Part shown: positions 9,431 to 17,715 of the stretch, piece by piece
How the letters are laid out: every line of letters begins with the position of its first letter
Position numbering within the stretch: the stretch's first letter is position 1
Position numbers and translations under genes: made by a program
Notes under the pieces: model-generated
What the model was told of the DNA's origin: nothing
Seen by the model: the letters and a program-made list of their open reading frames with translations, nothing else
The model's database searches: none
Assembly (NCBI RefSeq): GCF_000739775.1
Contig: NZ_BBJH01000013.1
Coordinates: 124,001 to 188,000, forward strand
DNA: 64,000 bases
Reading direction: 5' to 3'
Source of the DNA: Paraburkholderia heleia NBRC 101817
Lineage (GTDB): Bacteria > Pseudomonadota > Gammaproteobacteria > Burkholderiales > Burkholderiaceae

Positions 9431-9453
9431 CGCCTCCCCGAAGCGGGGAGGCG
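9431..9453 (+). other. Intercistronic hairpin between aceE and aceF
   Basis: CGCCTCCCC (9431-9439) pairs perfectly with GGGGAGGCG (9445-9453) around a 5-base loop, with no T-tract after it. It is therefore more likely an mRNA-stabilising or processing element within the operon than a terminator. Confidence 0.65.
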
Positions 9454-9482
9454 TGTCGTATGCGGCCCCGGAGACACTAACA

Positions 9483-11165
9483 ATGAGTCAAGCGATCGAA
9501 GTCAAGGTGCCGGACATCGGCGATTACAAGGACATCCCTGTGATCGAGGTGCTGGTGAAGGCGGGTGATACCGTCGAAAAAGAGCAGTCTCTCATCACGC
9601 TCGAGTCGGACAAGGCGACCATGGATGTGCCGAGCCCGGCGTCGGGCACGGTCAAGGAAGTGAAGGTCAAGGTCGGCGACAACGTGTCGGAAGGCTCGCT
9701 CGTGCTGGTGCTGGACGGTGCCGGCGCAGCCGCTGCGCCCGCCGCTCCCGCGGCTCCCGCGCCCGCCGCGAAGGCAGAGCAGGCCGCTCCCGCCGCCGCG
9801 CCCGCGCAGGCGGCGGCTCCCGCCCCCGCTGCAGCGCCCGCCGCGAGCGGCGGCGTGCAGACGGTCGAGGTCCCGGACATCGGCGACTACAAGGACGTGC
9901 CGGTCATCGAGATCGGTGTGAAGGTCGGCGATCGCGTCGAGAAGGAGCAGTCGCTCGTCACGCTCGAATCGGACAAGGCGACCATGGACGTGCCGAGCCC
10001 GGTGGCCGGCGTCGTCAAGGCAATCCTGGTCAAGGTCGGCGATAACGTGTCGGAAGGCACCGGGATCGTCGTGGTCGAAGCGGAAGGTGCGGCGGCGACT
10101 TCCGCCGCACCCGCGCAGAAGGCGCCAGTCGAAGAGCCGTCGGACGCGCCTGCGCCCGCCGCGGCCAGGCCCGCGCCTGCGGCACCGTCTGCGCTCGCGC
10201 AGGCGCCGATCATTCCGGCGGGCGAAGGCGGCACGCGCCGTCCGAGCCACGCCTCGCCGTCCGTGCGCAAGTTCGCGCGCGAACTCGGCGTGGACGTTGC
10301 CCGCGTTGCGGGGACGGGTCCGAAGGGCCGCATCACGCAGGACGACGTTACCGCGTTCGTGAAGGGCGTGATGACGGGTGCGCTCGCGGCGCCGGCTGCC
10401 GCGGCTGCCGCTCCGGCAGGCGGCGGTGCGGGCCTGAACCTGCTGCCCTGGCCGAAGATCGACTTCACGAAGTTCGGCCCGATCGACACGCAACCGCTCT
10501 CGCGCATCAAGAAGATCTCGGGCGCGAACCTGCATCGCAACTGGGTCATGATCCCGCACGTCACGAACAACGACGAAGCGGACATCACCGACCTCGAAGC
10601 GCTGCGCGTGCAGCTGAACAAGGAGAACGAGAAGGCGGGCGTGAAGTTCACGATGCTCGCGTTCGTCATCAAGGCCTGCGTCGCGGCGCTCAAGAAGTTC
10701 CCGGCGTTCAACGCGAGCCTCGACGGCGACAATCTCGTCTTCAAGCAGTACTACCACATCGGTTTCGCGGCCGACACGCCGAACGGCCTCGTCGTCCCGG
10801 TGATCCGCGACGCGGACAAGAAGGGCCTCGTCGACATCGCGAAGGAAATGGCCGAGCTTTCGAAGCTCGCGCGCGAAGGCAAGCTCAAGCCGGACCAGAT
10901 GCAAGGCGGCTGCTTCTCGATCTCGTCGCTCGGCGGCATCGGCGGCACGCATTTCACGCCGATCATCAACGCACCGGAAGTGGCGATCCTCGGCCTGTCG
11001 AAGAGCGCGATGAAGCCGGTGTGGGACGGCAAGCAGTTCGTGCCGCGCCTCACACTGCCGCTGTCGCTCTCGTACGATCACCGCGTGATCGACGGTGCGG
11101 CTGCCGCGCGCTTCAATGCGTACCTCGCTTCGATCCTCGGCGATTTCCGCCGCGTGATTCTGTAA
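9483..11165 (+). CDS. aceF: Dihydrolipoamide acetyltransferase, E2 of pyruvate dehydrogenase (two lipoyl domains)
   Basis: Core of the complex; transfers acetyl groups from lipoyl-lysine to CoA. 560 aa. Seen in order: lipoyl domain 1 (about 5-78, lipoylation site K44 in LESDKATMDV), an Ala/Pro linker, lipoyl domain 2 (about 125-199, K165 in the same motif), a second Ala/Pro linker, a peripheral-subunit-binding domain (about 258-295; SPSVRKFARELGVDV), a third linker, and the catalytic domain ending in SLSYDHRVIDGAAAARF, which carries the active-site His and Asp. Start 9483 (MSQAIEVKVPDIGD) follows the aceE stop by 79 bases. Two lipoyl domains are usual for Burkholderia, against three in E. coli. 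Confidence 0.97.
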   Translation: MSQAIEVKVPDIGDYKDIPVIEVLVKAGDTVEKEQSLITLESDKATMDVPSPASGTVKEVKVKVGDNVSEGSLVLVLDGAGAAAAPAAPAAPAPAAKAEQAAPAAAPAQAAAPAPAAAPAASGGVQTVEVPDIGDYKDVPVIEIGVKVGDRVEKEQSLVTLESDKATMDVPSPVAGVVKAILVKVGDNVSEGTGIVVVEAEGAAATSAAPAQKAPVEEPSDAPAPAAARPAPAAPSALAQAPIIPAGEGGTRRPSHASPSVRKFARELGVDVARVAGTGPKGRITQDDVTAFVKGVMTGALAAPAAAAAAPAGGGAGLNLLPWPKIDFTKFGPIDTQPLSRIKKISGANLHRNWVMIPHVTNNDEADITDLEALRVQLNKENEKAGVKFTMLAFVIKACVAALKKFPAFNASLDGDNLVFKQYYHIGFAADTPNGLVVPVIRDADKKGLVDIAKEMAELSKLAREGKLKPDQMQGGCFSISSLGGIGGTHFTPIINAPEVAILGLSKSAMKPVWDGKQFVPRLTLPLSLSYDHRVIDGAAAARFNAYLASILGDFRRVIL

Positions 11166-11185
11166 AACCGATCTGACCGGCTCGC

Positions 11186-11223
11186 GCCGCCGCGCCGCAC
11201 GTTCATGACGTGCGCGCCGCGGC
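11186..11223 (+). other. Intercistronic hairpin between aceF and lpdA
   Basis: An imperfect GC-rich inverted repeat (arms about 11186-11202 and 11208-11223, apex ACGT-TCATG-ACGT) lies in the 95-base gap between aceF and lpdA. It has no T-tract. Together with the aceE-aceF hairpin it suggests processing or stabilisation of the operon mRNA. Confidence 0.5.
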
Positions 11224-11260
11224 AGGCGCGGCCGGTCTTCCTTTAGGGGTAGGGGACACC

Positions 11261-13042
11261 ATGAGTCTCGTCGAAGTGAAAGTGCCGGATATCGGCGACT
11301 TCAAGGACATCGACGTCATCGAAGTCAACATCAAGGCGGGCGACGTCATCGAGAAAGAGCAGACGCTGCTCTCGCTCGAGTCGGACAAGGCCACGATGGA
11401 AGTGCCCAGCGACGTCGCGGGCACGGTCAAGGAAGTGAAGATCAAGGCCGGCGACAAGGCCTCGCAGGGTACGGTGATCGCACTGGTCGAAGCGGCCGTC
11501 GGTGCGGCCGCGCCCGCGCCGAAGGCCGAAGCGCCCAAGGCCGCTGAAGCGCCGAAGGCTGCCGAGGCACCGAAGGCCGCTGAAGTTTCCAAAACCGCGG
11601 CGCCGCAAGCCGGCAGCTTCAGCGGCAGCGCCGACGTCGAATGCGACATGCTCGTGCTCGGCGCGGGCCCCGGCGGCTACTCGGCGGCGTTCCGCTCCGC
11701 CGACCTCGGCATGAAGACCGTGCTGGTCGAGCGTTATTCGACGCTCGGCGGCGTGTGCCTGAACGTGGGCTGTATTCCGTCGAAGGCGCTGCTGCACACC
11801 GCACTCGTGATCGACGAAGCCGAAGCGCTCGGCTCGCACGGCATCACGTTCGGCAAGCCGCAGATCGACCTCGACCGCCTGCGCGACTTCAAGTCGGGCG
11901 TCGTCAAGAAGCTCACGGGCGGTCTCGCCGGCATGGCGAAGGCGCGCAAGGTCGAGGTCGTGACGGGCGTGGGCGCGTTCCTCGATCCGCACCATATGGA
12001 AGTGGCGGGCGAGAACGGCAAGAAGATCGTCAAGTTCAGGCAGGCGATCATTGCCGCGGGTTCGCAGGCCGTGAAGTTGCCGTTCATGCCGGAAGATCCG
12101 CGCGTGGTCGATTCGACCGGCGCGCTGGAACTGCGCCAGATTCCGCAGAAGATGCTCGTGATCGGCGGCGGCATCATCGGTCTGGAAATGGCCACCGTCT
12201 ACGCGACGCTCGGCGCTCAGATCGACGTCGTGGAAATGCTCGACGGCCTGATGGCCGGCGCGGACCGCGACCTCGTGAAGGTCTGGGAGAAGTACAACGC
12301 GAAGCGCTTCGCGAACGTCATGCTCAAGACCAAAACGACGAAGGCCGAGGCGAAGGACGACGGCATTTACGTGTCGTTCGAGGGCGAGAAGGCGCCGGCC
12401 GAGCCGCAGCGCTACGATCTCGTGCTGGTCGCCGTGGGCCGCTCGCCCAACGGCAGGAAGATCGGCGCGGACAAGGCCGGTGTGGCGGTGACGGATCGCG
12501 GCTTCATCGAAGTCGACAAGCAGATGCGCACCAACGTGCCGCACATCTTCGCGATCGGCGACGTGGTCGGCCAGCCGATGCTCGCGCACAAGGCCGTGCA
12601 TGAAGGCCACGTGGCGGCGGAAGCGGCGCACGGCGAGAAGGCGTACTTCGACGCGCTGCAGATTCCTTCGGTGGCCTACACCGATCCGGAAGTGGCGTGG
12701 GCCGGCAAGACCGAAGACCAGTGCAAGGCCGAAGGCATCAAGTACGGCAAGGCGGTGTTCCCGTGGGCCGCGTCGGGCCGCGCGATCGCCAACGGCCGCG
12801 ACGAGGGCTTCACGAAGCTGATCTTCGACGAAGAGACGCATCGCGTGATCGGCGGCGGCATCGTCGGGCTGAATGCGGGCGACCTCATCAGCGAAGTGTG
12901 CCTCGCGGTGGAAATGGGCGCGGATGCGACCGACATCGGCAAGACGATCCACCCGCACCCGACGCTGGGCGAGTCGATCGGCATGGCCGCCGAGCTGTAC
13001 GAGGGTGTCTGTACCGACCTGCCGCCGCAGAGGAAGAAGTAA
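11261..13042 (+). CDS. lpdA: Dihydrolipoamide dehydrogenase (E3) with N-terminal lipoyl domain
   Basis: Flavoprotein that reoxidises dihydrolipoamide of AceF with NAD+. 593 aa, longer than the usual ~475 because a complete lipoyl domain (about 3-77, lipoylation site K43 in LESDKATMEV) and an Ala/Lys/Glu/Pro linker precede the enzyme. The FAD fingerprint is LVLGAGPGGYSAAF (about 130-143). The redox-active pair is C166/C171 in GGVCLNVGCIPSK. The NAD fingerprint is VIGGGIIGLEMA, and the C-terminal HPHPTLGES holds the catalytic His. The lipoyl-E3 form is typical of PDH operons in Burkholderiales. Last gene of the operon. Confidence 0.96.
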   Translation: MSLVEVKVPDIGDFKDIDVIEVNIKAGDVIEKEQTLLSLESDKATMEVPSDVAGTVKEVKIKAGDKASQGTVIALVEAAVGAAAPAPKAEAPKAAEAPKAAEAPKAAEVSKTAAPQAGSFSGSADVECDMLVLGAGPGGYSAAFRSADLGMKTVLVERYSTLGGVCLNVGCIPSKALLHTALVIDEAEALGSHGITFGKPQIDLDRLRDFKSGVVKKLTGGLAGMAKARKVEVVTGVGAFLDPHHMEVAGENGKKIVKFRQAIIAAGSQAVKLPFMPEDPRVVDSTGALELRQIPQKMLVIGGGIIGLEMATVYATLGAQIDVVEMLDGLMAGADRDLVKVWEKYNAKRFANVMLKTKTTKAEAKDDGIYVSFEGEKAPAEPQRYDLVLVAVGRSPNGRKIGADKAGVAVTDRGFIEVDKQMRTNVPHIFAIGDVVGQPMLAHKAVHEGHVAAEAAHGEKAYFDALQIPSVAYTDPEVAWAGKTEDQCKAEGIKYGKAVFPWAASGRAIANGRDEGFTKLIFDEETHRVIGGGIVGLNAGDLISEVCLAVEMGADATDIGKTIHPHPTLGESIGMAAELYEGVCTDLPPQRKK

Positions 13043-13077
13043 GACCGTGCCGCGCCGCTCGTTGCGGCGCGCATGAA

Positions 13078-13115
13078 AAACGGCGCACTCCGCGAGGGGT
13101 GCGCCGTTTGCTTTT
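13078..13115 (+). terminator. Terminator of the aceE-aceF-lpdA operon
   Basis: A 14-bp stem with one G-T pair (13078-13091 with 13096-13109), a 4-base loop, then TTTGCTTTT. Confidence 0.85.
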
Positions 13116-13152
13116 GGGTACCGCGGTACGGGCTACGAGAGGCGCCGGAGCG

Positions 13153-13180
13153 TAAAAAAGATTCCCGGTCGGCGACCGGG
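13153..13180 (-). terminator. Terminator of the phasin gene
   Basis: On the minus strand CCCGGTC-GCC-GACCGGG is a perfect 7-bp stem with a 3-base loop, followed by AATCTTTTTT, about 95 bases after the phasin stop. Confidence 0.8.
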
Positions 13181-13272
13181 CAAGTGACATGCCGGGCGGC
13201 ATGCCGGAGCGTTCAGGCCCGGCGTCCGGTGCGCCGCTGCTTCAGCGCACGCACCGGTTCGATCTGCAACGT

Positions 13273-13845
13273 TCAGACCGTCTTCTTGGCCGAAGCGGCC
13301 GCCGAGCGCGATGCCTGGGCGGCAGCCTTGCTCGCAGCAGCGGTGGCGGCGTTGAAGTTGCTTTCCGCCATTTCCACGGCTTGCTTCGTGGCCTTGTGGA
13401 CCGTTTCGTAGGTCGTGTTCGCGGCGTTGATGGCCGACTTGATCACGGCAACTGCGGTTTCCGAGCCAGCCGGCGCATTCTTCGCGACGTTGTCGACGAG
13501 CGATTGAACCTTGCGGTTCTGCTCTTCGTAGTGGGCTTCGGCGACCTTCGCGAACTCAGCCTGGGTGGCCGAGGCGATTTCATACACATGACGGCCATAC
13601 GACAGCAGCTTTTCGGTCAGCGGCTGGGCATAGCTCGTTTGCAGGGCCAGGAATTCCTGCGCGTCCTTCACCGACAGTGCGCGCTGGGCGTGCTCCTGCG
13701 ATTCCGCCAGATTCGAGCGAACGGCCTGAAGGTTCAATTCGACGAGCTTTTCCACGCCTTCGAACGCCTTGCCGGTGAGGCCGAACAGGGTTTCGAGATT
13801 GGCTTTCTGGGCAGCGGCGAATTGCTCAGGGGTCAGCAGACTCAT
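13273..13845 (-). CDS. phaP: Phasin (polyhydroxyalkanoate granule-associated protein)
   Basis: Coats PHA storage granules and controls their number and size. 190 aa, within the phasin range. Only the short motif [20 protein letters not shown] followed by a long amphipathic alpha-helical stretch and an Ala/Ser/Lys-rich tail ([17 protein letters not shown]) is needed to recognise the family; there is no signal peptide or catalytic motif. I start at 13845 because AGGAG lies seven bases upstream and the N-terminus matches Burkholderia/Cupriavidus phasins; an in-frame ATG at 13899 would add residues with no similarity. It has its own promoter with two likely PhaR operators and its own terminator. 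Confidence 0.93.
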   Translation of the reverse strand: MSLLTPEQFAAAQKANLETLFGLTGKAFEGVEKLVELNLQAVRSNLAESQEHAQRALSVKDAQEFLALQTSYAQPLTEKLLSYGRHVYEIASATQAEFAKVAEAHYEEQNRKVQSLVDNVAKNAPAGSETAVAVIKSAINAANTTYETVHKATKQAVEMAESNFNAATAAASKAAAQASRSAAASAKKTV

Positions 13846-13923
13846 GTTTACGCTCCTGTATGTCGGCGGCCTTCGTGGGTCGCCTGAAGTAAGTGGCACG
13901 GCGCTGGTGCTCTGTCGCTCACT

Positions 13924-13994
13924 TTGTGCGTCGCAACATTAACTCGATTTTAGGACGCTCCGGAAGAAAGTCAAGGCCTTTTGGTGCGTCGCAC
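13924..13994 (-). promoter_or_regulatory. phaP promoter with two palindromic operators, probable PhaR sites
   Basis: Minus-strand promoter: TTGACT (plus 13969-13974), 16-bp spacer, TAAAAT (plus 13947-13952). The same 9-bp near-palindrome TGCGTCGCA occurs twice, at 13927-13935 (around the expected transcript start) and at 13985-13993 (just upstream of -35). The second extends to the perfect GTGCG-T-CGCAC. PhaR repressors recognise TGC-N3-GCA-like sites, and two sites flanking the core promoter is the arrangement described for phaP of Ralstonia eutropha. The assignment to PhaR is inference. Confidence 0.7.
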
Positions 13995-14492
13995 AATATC
14001 GATAATTTATTATTAAACAATCACTTATGTCTGGTGCATGACGCAATCGCGACAACACGCCAGTGGTCCATTGCACCGGGCTCGCGGCGAATCGAACGAG
14101 GCTGCGCGCAGGGTGGGGCAAGCGCGCGGACGCGGCTTCTGGCAAGATGCGGCATGGATCGCATCAACCGCCTACAGGATTTCACCTGGTGCGTGCACCG
14201 AATTCCTGGATGGAACGTTAACGATCTATTGCGGTCGAACGCGCGTCGCGCGGCACGGCGGCACTGGTAGTCAGACAACACTCACCCGTATTTTCCTCAG
14301 TTCAAGTTCCTGCGACGGACGCCGTTAATGCAGCAAGCGCATTTTGCGTGTGCCGCAAACGTTGTCAGTAAGCGGCGTCGCGCGAGAGGAGCGGCTTGGC
14401 AATTGTCTGACTCCATCGAATGCGGGAAGTGCATTGGCCAGATCAATCGGAGGTCATACTTCGGTTTAATGAGCGCCTATAAGTGCTTCAAT
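13995..14492. other. About 500 bases without a convincing gene
   Basis: Between the phaP operator and the pbpG promoter. The left end (about 13996-14030) is AT-rich beside the upstream operator. Open frames here are short, lack ribosome sites and have no recognisable product. I see no tRNA-like fold, terminator or repeat that would define an RNA gene. Confidence 0.5.
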
Positions 14493-14521
14493 TTGCGAAT
14501 TTTTCGTGGTTTTACTACACT
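14493..14521 (+). promoter_or_regulatory. Candidate promoter of pbpG
   Basis: TTGCGA (14493-14498), a 17-bp AT-rich spacer and TACACT (14516-14521), 35 bases before the chosen pbpG start. Confidence 0.6.
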
Positions 14522-14556
14522 TGGCGAACGATCCCGCCGCTCCATCAAGAACACTA

Positions 14557-15741
14557 ATGAAATCCGACAAGCTCCTGTCGTTCTCACTGATGCCGTCGTC
14601 GGTTATCAGCACCGCATTGTCGGTTGCTGTTTCCGTTGCGATCAGTGCGACGCTCGTGGCGCCTGAGGGCGCCTTTGCTGCGTCGCAAGACGCTGCGCCG
14701 GCCAAAACGGCCAAGGCGAAAAAAGCCACCAAGAAGGTTGCGAAGGCCGAGCCGGAAACGGCCAGGGCCAGCAAGAAGGCGGGCACAGCCCGCGCCGTCG
14801 CCGCCAGGGAGGACGAGGCGCGTCCGGTGGCCAAAAAACGCCGCGTCGCTTATACGATGAACGGCCGCCATCATTCGGCGGTGCGCCGTGTCGCGTTCGA
14901 ACCGCGTCAGCCGACCGTTGGTCAGGCGTTCGGTCTGCACGAGACGCCCGACTCGCTGATGCTGCGCTCGGGCGTTGCGTACGTGGTCGACCAGAACACG
15001 CTCGAGCCGCTGTTCGACAAGAACTCGCGCGCCGTTGTGCCCATCGCCTCGATCTCGAAGCTCATGACCGCGATGGTCGTGCTCGACTCGAAAGCGTCGC
15101 TCTCGGAACCCATCGAAGTCACGGACGAAGACCGCGACTACGAGAAGAACACGGGCTCGCGTCTTTCGGTGGGCTCGGTGCTCTCGCGCGAAGACATGCT
15201 GCACATCGCGCTGATGGCGTCGGAAAACCGCGCGGCGGCGGCGCTCTCGCGCTATTACCCGGGCGGCCGTCCGGCGTTCATCGCGGCGATGAACGCGAAG
15301 GCAAAGCAGCTCGGCATGACCGATACGCATTTCGAGAATTCGACGGGGCTCACGAGCCACAACGTCTCGACGGCGCGCGACCTCGTGAAGATGGTGAACG
15401 CGGCCTACCAGTACCCGATGATTCGCCAGTTCTCGACCGACCGCAGCTACGACGTGTTCACGGGCAAGCGCAATCTCGCCTACAACAGCACGAATGCCTT
15501 GGTCCGCAATGCGTCGTGGGACATCGGCCTGCAGAAAACGGGCTTCATCAACGAAGCGGGTGAGTGCCTCGTCATGCAGACGACGATTCACAATCGTCCG
15601 GTGATCATGGTCTTGCTCGATTCGAGCGGCAAGTACTCGCGCTTCGCAGATGCCACGCGCGTGCGCACGTGGCTCGACAACGGCGGCGCCGACCAGCAGC
15701 CGCGCATTACGAGCGCCGACGCAGGCGGCGCCGGGACCTGA
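14557..15741 (+). CDS. pbpG: D-alanyl-D-alanine endopeptidase (PBP7/8 type, peptidase S11)
   Basis: Periplasmic low-molecular-mass penicillin-binding protein that cleaves D-Ala-meso-DAP cross-links during peptidoglycan remodelling. 394 aa. A signal peptide (residues about 1-45, ending EGAFAAS) and a basic Lys/Ala-rich linker (about 50-95) precede the catalytic domain. All three serine-enzyme motifs are present: SISK (S165-K168), SEN (222-224) and KTG (327-329). I start at 14557, downstream of a good promoter, so that the hydrophobic segment makes a normal signal peptide; an in-frame ATG at 14506 lies upstream of the -10 box. A DacA-type carboxypeptidase is possible, but the lack of a C-terminal anchor favours PBP7. 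Confidence 0.9.
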   Translation: MKSDKLLSFSLMPSSVISTALSVAVSVAISATLVAPEGAFAASQDAAPAKTAKAKKATKKVAKAEPETARASKKAGTARAVAAREDEARPVAKKRRVAYTMNGRHHSAVRRVAFEPRQPTVGQAFGLHETPDSLMLRSGVAYVVDQNTLEPLFDKNSRAVVPIASISKLMTAMVVLDSKASLSEPIEVTDEDRDYEKNTGSRLSVGSVLSREDMLHIALMASENRAAAALSRYYPGGRPAFIAAMNAKAKQLGMTDTHFENSTGLTSHNVSTARDLVKMVNAAYQYPMIRQFSTDRSYDVFTGKRNLAYNSTNALVRNASWDIGLQKTGFINEAGECLVMQTTIHNRPVIMVLLDSSGKYSRFADATRVRTWLDNGGADQQPRITSADAGGAGT

Positions 15742-15768
15742 TCTGCGCCTGCGCGGATCGACCCAGCG

Positions 15769-15795
15769 AACGCCCCGCCACTGCGGGGCGTTTTA
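15769..15795 (+). terminator. Terminator of pbpG
   Basis: AACGCCCCGC (15769-15778), a 4-base loop and GCGGGGCGTT (15783-15792) followed by further T residues. Confidence 0.85.
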
Positions 15796-15851
15796 CATTC
15801 CGGCGTGGGCTGCTCGTCCTTTGTCGACATGCGCGGCAGTCAGCAAGCGCC

Positions 15852-15880
15852 AAAAAAAAAGCGCAGGACACGCCTGCGCT
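15852..15880 (-). terminator. Terminator of the iclR-type gene
   Basis: Minus strand: AGCGCAGG and CCTGCGCT form a perfect 8-bp stem with a 5-base loop, running into nine T residues. It starts about 25 bases after the gene's stop. Confidence 0.9.
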
Positions 15881-15905
15881 CTTCCGATTGCCCTTCACCC
15901 TGACT

Positions 15906-16706
15906 TCAGGCCGGCTGCACGTTGCCTTCAGCGGGCTCCGGGTGATAGCCCAGTGACTCCGAAATCGTCAGCGCGGTCTTGCTCAACTGGCCGAGCCACG
16001 AGTCCTGCAGGCGGTCCGCAGGCGCCGAGAGCGAAAGACCTGCCACCAGCTTGCCGGTGTCGTCGTAGATGCCGGCGGCGATGCAGCGCACGCCCAGTTC
16101 GAGCTCTTCGTTGTCGCGCGCGCAGAATTGCTGGCGGACGTGGGCGAGTTCGCGTTCGAGGCGTCCCAGGTCGGTAATGCTGTTGCGCGTGTGGCCCGAC
16201 AGGCCGGTGCGCGTGGCGTAGGCGCGCACGCGGTTCGCTTCGTCGGCGGCCAGAAAGAGCTTGCCGACCGACGTGAGGTGCAGCGGAGCCCGGCCGCCAA
16301 TGGCGCGCACCACCTGCATGCCCGAGCGCTCCGAATAGGCGCGCTCGATATAGACGATTTCGTCGCCCTGGCGCACGGAGAGGTTGACGGTCTGGCCCGT
16401 GAGACGGTGCAGCTCGCGCATCGGCGTGAGCGCCGCGTCACGCACCGAAAGCCGCGCTTTCACGAGGTTGCCGAGTTCGAGCAGCCGCATGCCAAGCCGG
16501 TAGGTGCCGGGATCGGAGCGGTCGACGAGACGGCAACTCACCATGTCGTTCAGGATGCGGTGCGCAGTCGAAGGATGCAGTTCGGTGCGCTGCGCAAGTT
16601 CCTTCAGGCTGACAGGGTCGCTGTGCGCGGCCAGCGCGTCCAGCAGGCGCATCATGCGCTCGATCACCTGAATTGAGGTCTTCGGATCTGGATGGGTGTC
16701 GCTCAT
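15906..16706 (-). CDS. IclR-family transcriptional regulator
   Basis: Cytoplasmic DNA-binding regulator of 266 aa. An N-terminal winged helix-turn-helix (about 15-75; VSLKELAQRTELHPSTAHRI) is followed by the IclR effector-binding domain (about 85-255; GDEIVYIERAYSE, TSVGKLFLA, ELGVRCIAAGIYDDTG). The start at 16706 (MSDTHPDPKTSIQVIERMM) follows a probable promoter at 16744-16771. It diverges from lutA-lutB with a 189-base gap, so those genes are its obvious candidate target and lactate or a related acid a plausible effector; this is inferred from position only. Confidence 0.9.
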   Translation of the reverse strand: MSDTHPDPKTSIQVIERMMRLLDALAAHSDPVSLKELAQRTELHPSTAHRILNDMVSCRLVDRSDPGTYRLGMRLLELGNLVKARLSVRDAALTPMRELHRLTGQTVNLSVRQGDEIVYIERAYSERSGMQVVRAIGGRAPLHLTSVGKLFLAADEANRVRAYATRTGLSGHTRNSITDLGRLERELAHVRQQFCARDNEELELGVRCIAAGIYDDTGKLVAGLSLSAPADRLQDSWLGQLSKTALTISESLGYHPEPAEGNVQPA

Positions 16707-16743
16707 GGGTTCAGATTCGTTTGACACGCGAGGCGGAAAAGGC

Positions 16744-16771
16744 ATTGTATCTCGTATCGTGAAAAAAGTAA
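16744..16771 (-). promoter_or_regulatory. Candidate promoter of the iclR-type gene
   Basis: Minus strand TTACTT (plus 16766-16771), a 16-bp spacer and TACAAT (plus 16744-16749), 37 bases before the start codon. It lies in the shared divergent region with lutA. Confidence 0.45.
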
Positions 16772-16895
16772 GCGCCAGGACGGAGATTCACGCTGCACTG
16801 CGGCATCGCGCGCCACTGGCGAGGGCGTGCGGGCCGGCGTTGGTCATGGCGGCGAAACAGCGGATAATCGGGGACGGTTTTCACGAGGAGTCTTC

Positions 16896-17618
16896 ATGCG
16901 AGTCGGTTTGTTCGTCACGTGCCTCATCGATACGATGCGTCCGGAAATTGGTTTTTCAACGCTCAAATTGCTCGAAGAGGCGGGCTATGAAGTCGTCGTG
17001 CCGCCTGCGCAAACCTGCTGCGGCCAGCCGGCCTACAACTCCGGCGAGCGTGCGATCGCGCGTGACCTCGCGGAAAAGACGCTGCGCGAATTCGAGCAGT
17101 TCGACTATCTCGTCGTCCCTTCGGGTTCTTGCGGCGGCATGATCCGCGTGCACTATGGCGATCTGTTTCGCGACGATCCGGAATTGATGGCGCGTTACGG
17201 CAAGTTGCGCGAGCGGGTCTACGAACTCACGGATTTTCTCGTGAACGTCGCCAAGGTCACGCTGCCGCAAGGGGAGTTCGACGGGCCGGTGACCTATCAC
17301 GACTCATGTTCAGGCCTGCGTGAGCTTGGAATCAAGGCGCAGCCGCGCGCGTTGCTCGCCCAGCGCGGCGTCGAAGTGCGCGAGATGAAAGACTGCGAGC
17401 ACTGCTGCGGCTTCGGCGGCACCTTTGCGGTGAAATACGGGGACATCTCGACGGCCATCGCGGACGAAAAATGCGCGAATGTTCAGGCGAGCGGCACGGG
17501 CGCGCTGGTGCTCGGGGACCTCGGCTGCATGCTGAATATCGAAGGGCGTTTGCGCCGCACCGGCGACACCACCACGCGCGTGCTGCACATCGCACAGGTG
17601 CTGGCCGGCGACGTGTGA
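16896..17618 (+). CDS. lutA: LutA/YkgE-type (Fe-S)-binding subunit of L-lactate oxidation complex
   Basis: Subunit of the LutABC-type L-lactate to pyruvate oxidation system, thought to be cytoplasmic and iron-sulfur dependent. 240 aa with two cysteine-rich CCG domains: PAQTCCGQPAYNSGE in the first, and HDSCSGLRELG plus CEHCCGFGGTFAVKY in the second. This is the family length. The start at 16896 (MRVGLFVTCLIDTM) has GAGGAG five bases upstream. lutB follows after 97 bases. The CCG-domain family also includes glycolate oxidase GlcF and heterodisulfide reductase subunits, but length and neighbour make LutA the best call. Confidence 0.92.
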   Translation: MRVGLFVTCLIDTMRPEIGFSTLKLLEEAGYEVVVPPAQTCCGQPAYNSGERAIARDLAEKTLREFEQFDYLVVPSGSCGGMIRVHYGDLFRDDPELMARYGKLRERVYELTDFLVNVAKVTLPQGEFDGPVTYHDSCSGLRELGIKAQPRALLAQRGVEVREMKDCEHCCGFGGTFAVKYGDISTAIADEKCANVQASGTGALVLGDLGCMLNIEGRLRRTGDTTTRVLHIAQVLAGDV

Positions 17619-17715
17619 TGTGCCGCCGGCTGCCGCGTTTCGCACGGCATGGCCGCCTCGCGCCGGACTTCGATCCCGGACCTCGCCGAACACCGCTCAA
17701 CCACGCCCTTATGCC

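Noticed and set aside
13118..13131. Short palindrome GTACCGCGGTAC between the lpdA and phaP terminators
   Set aside because: Twelve bases of GC-rich dyad are expected by chance in this composition, and the context is between two convergent terminators.
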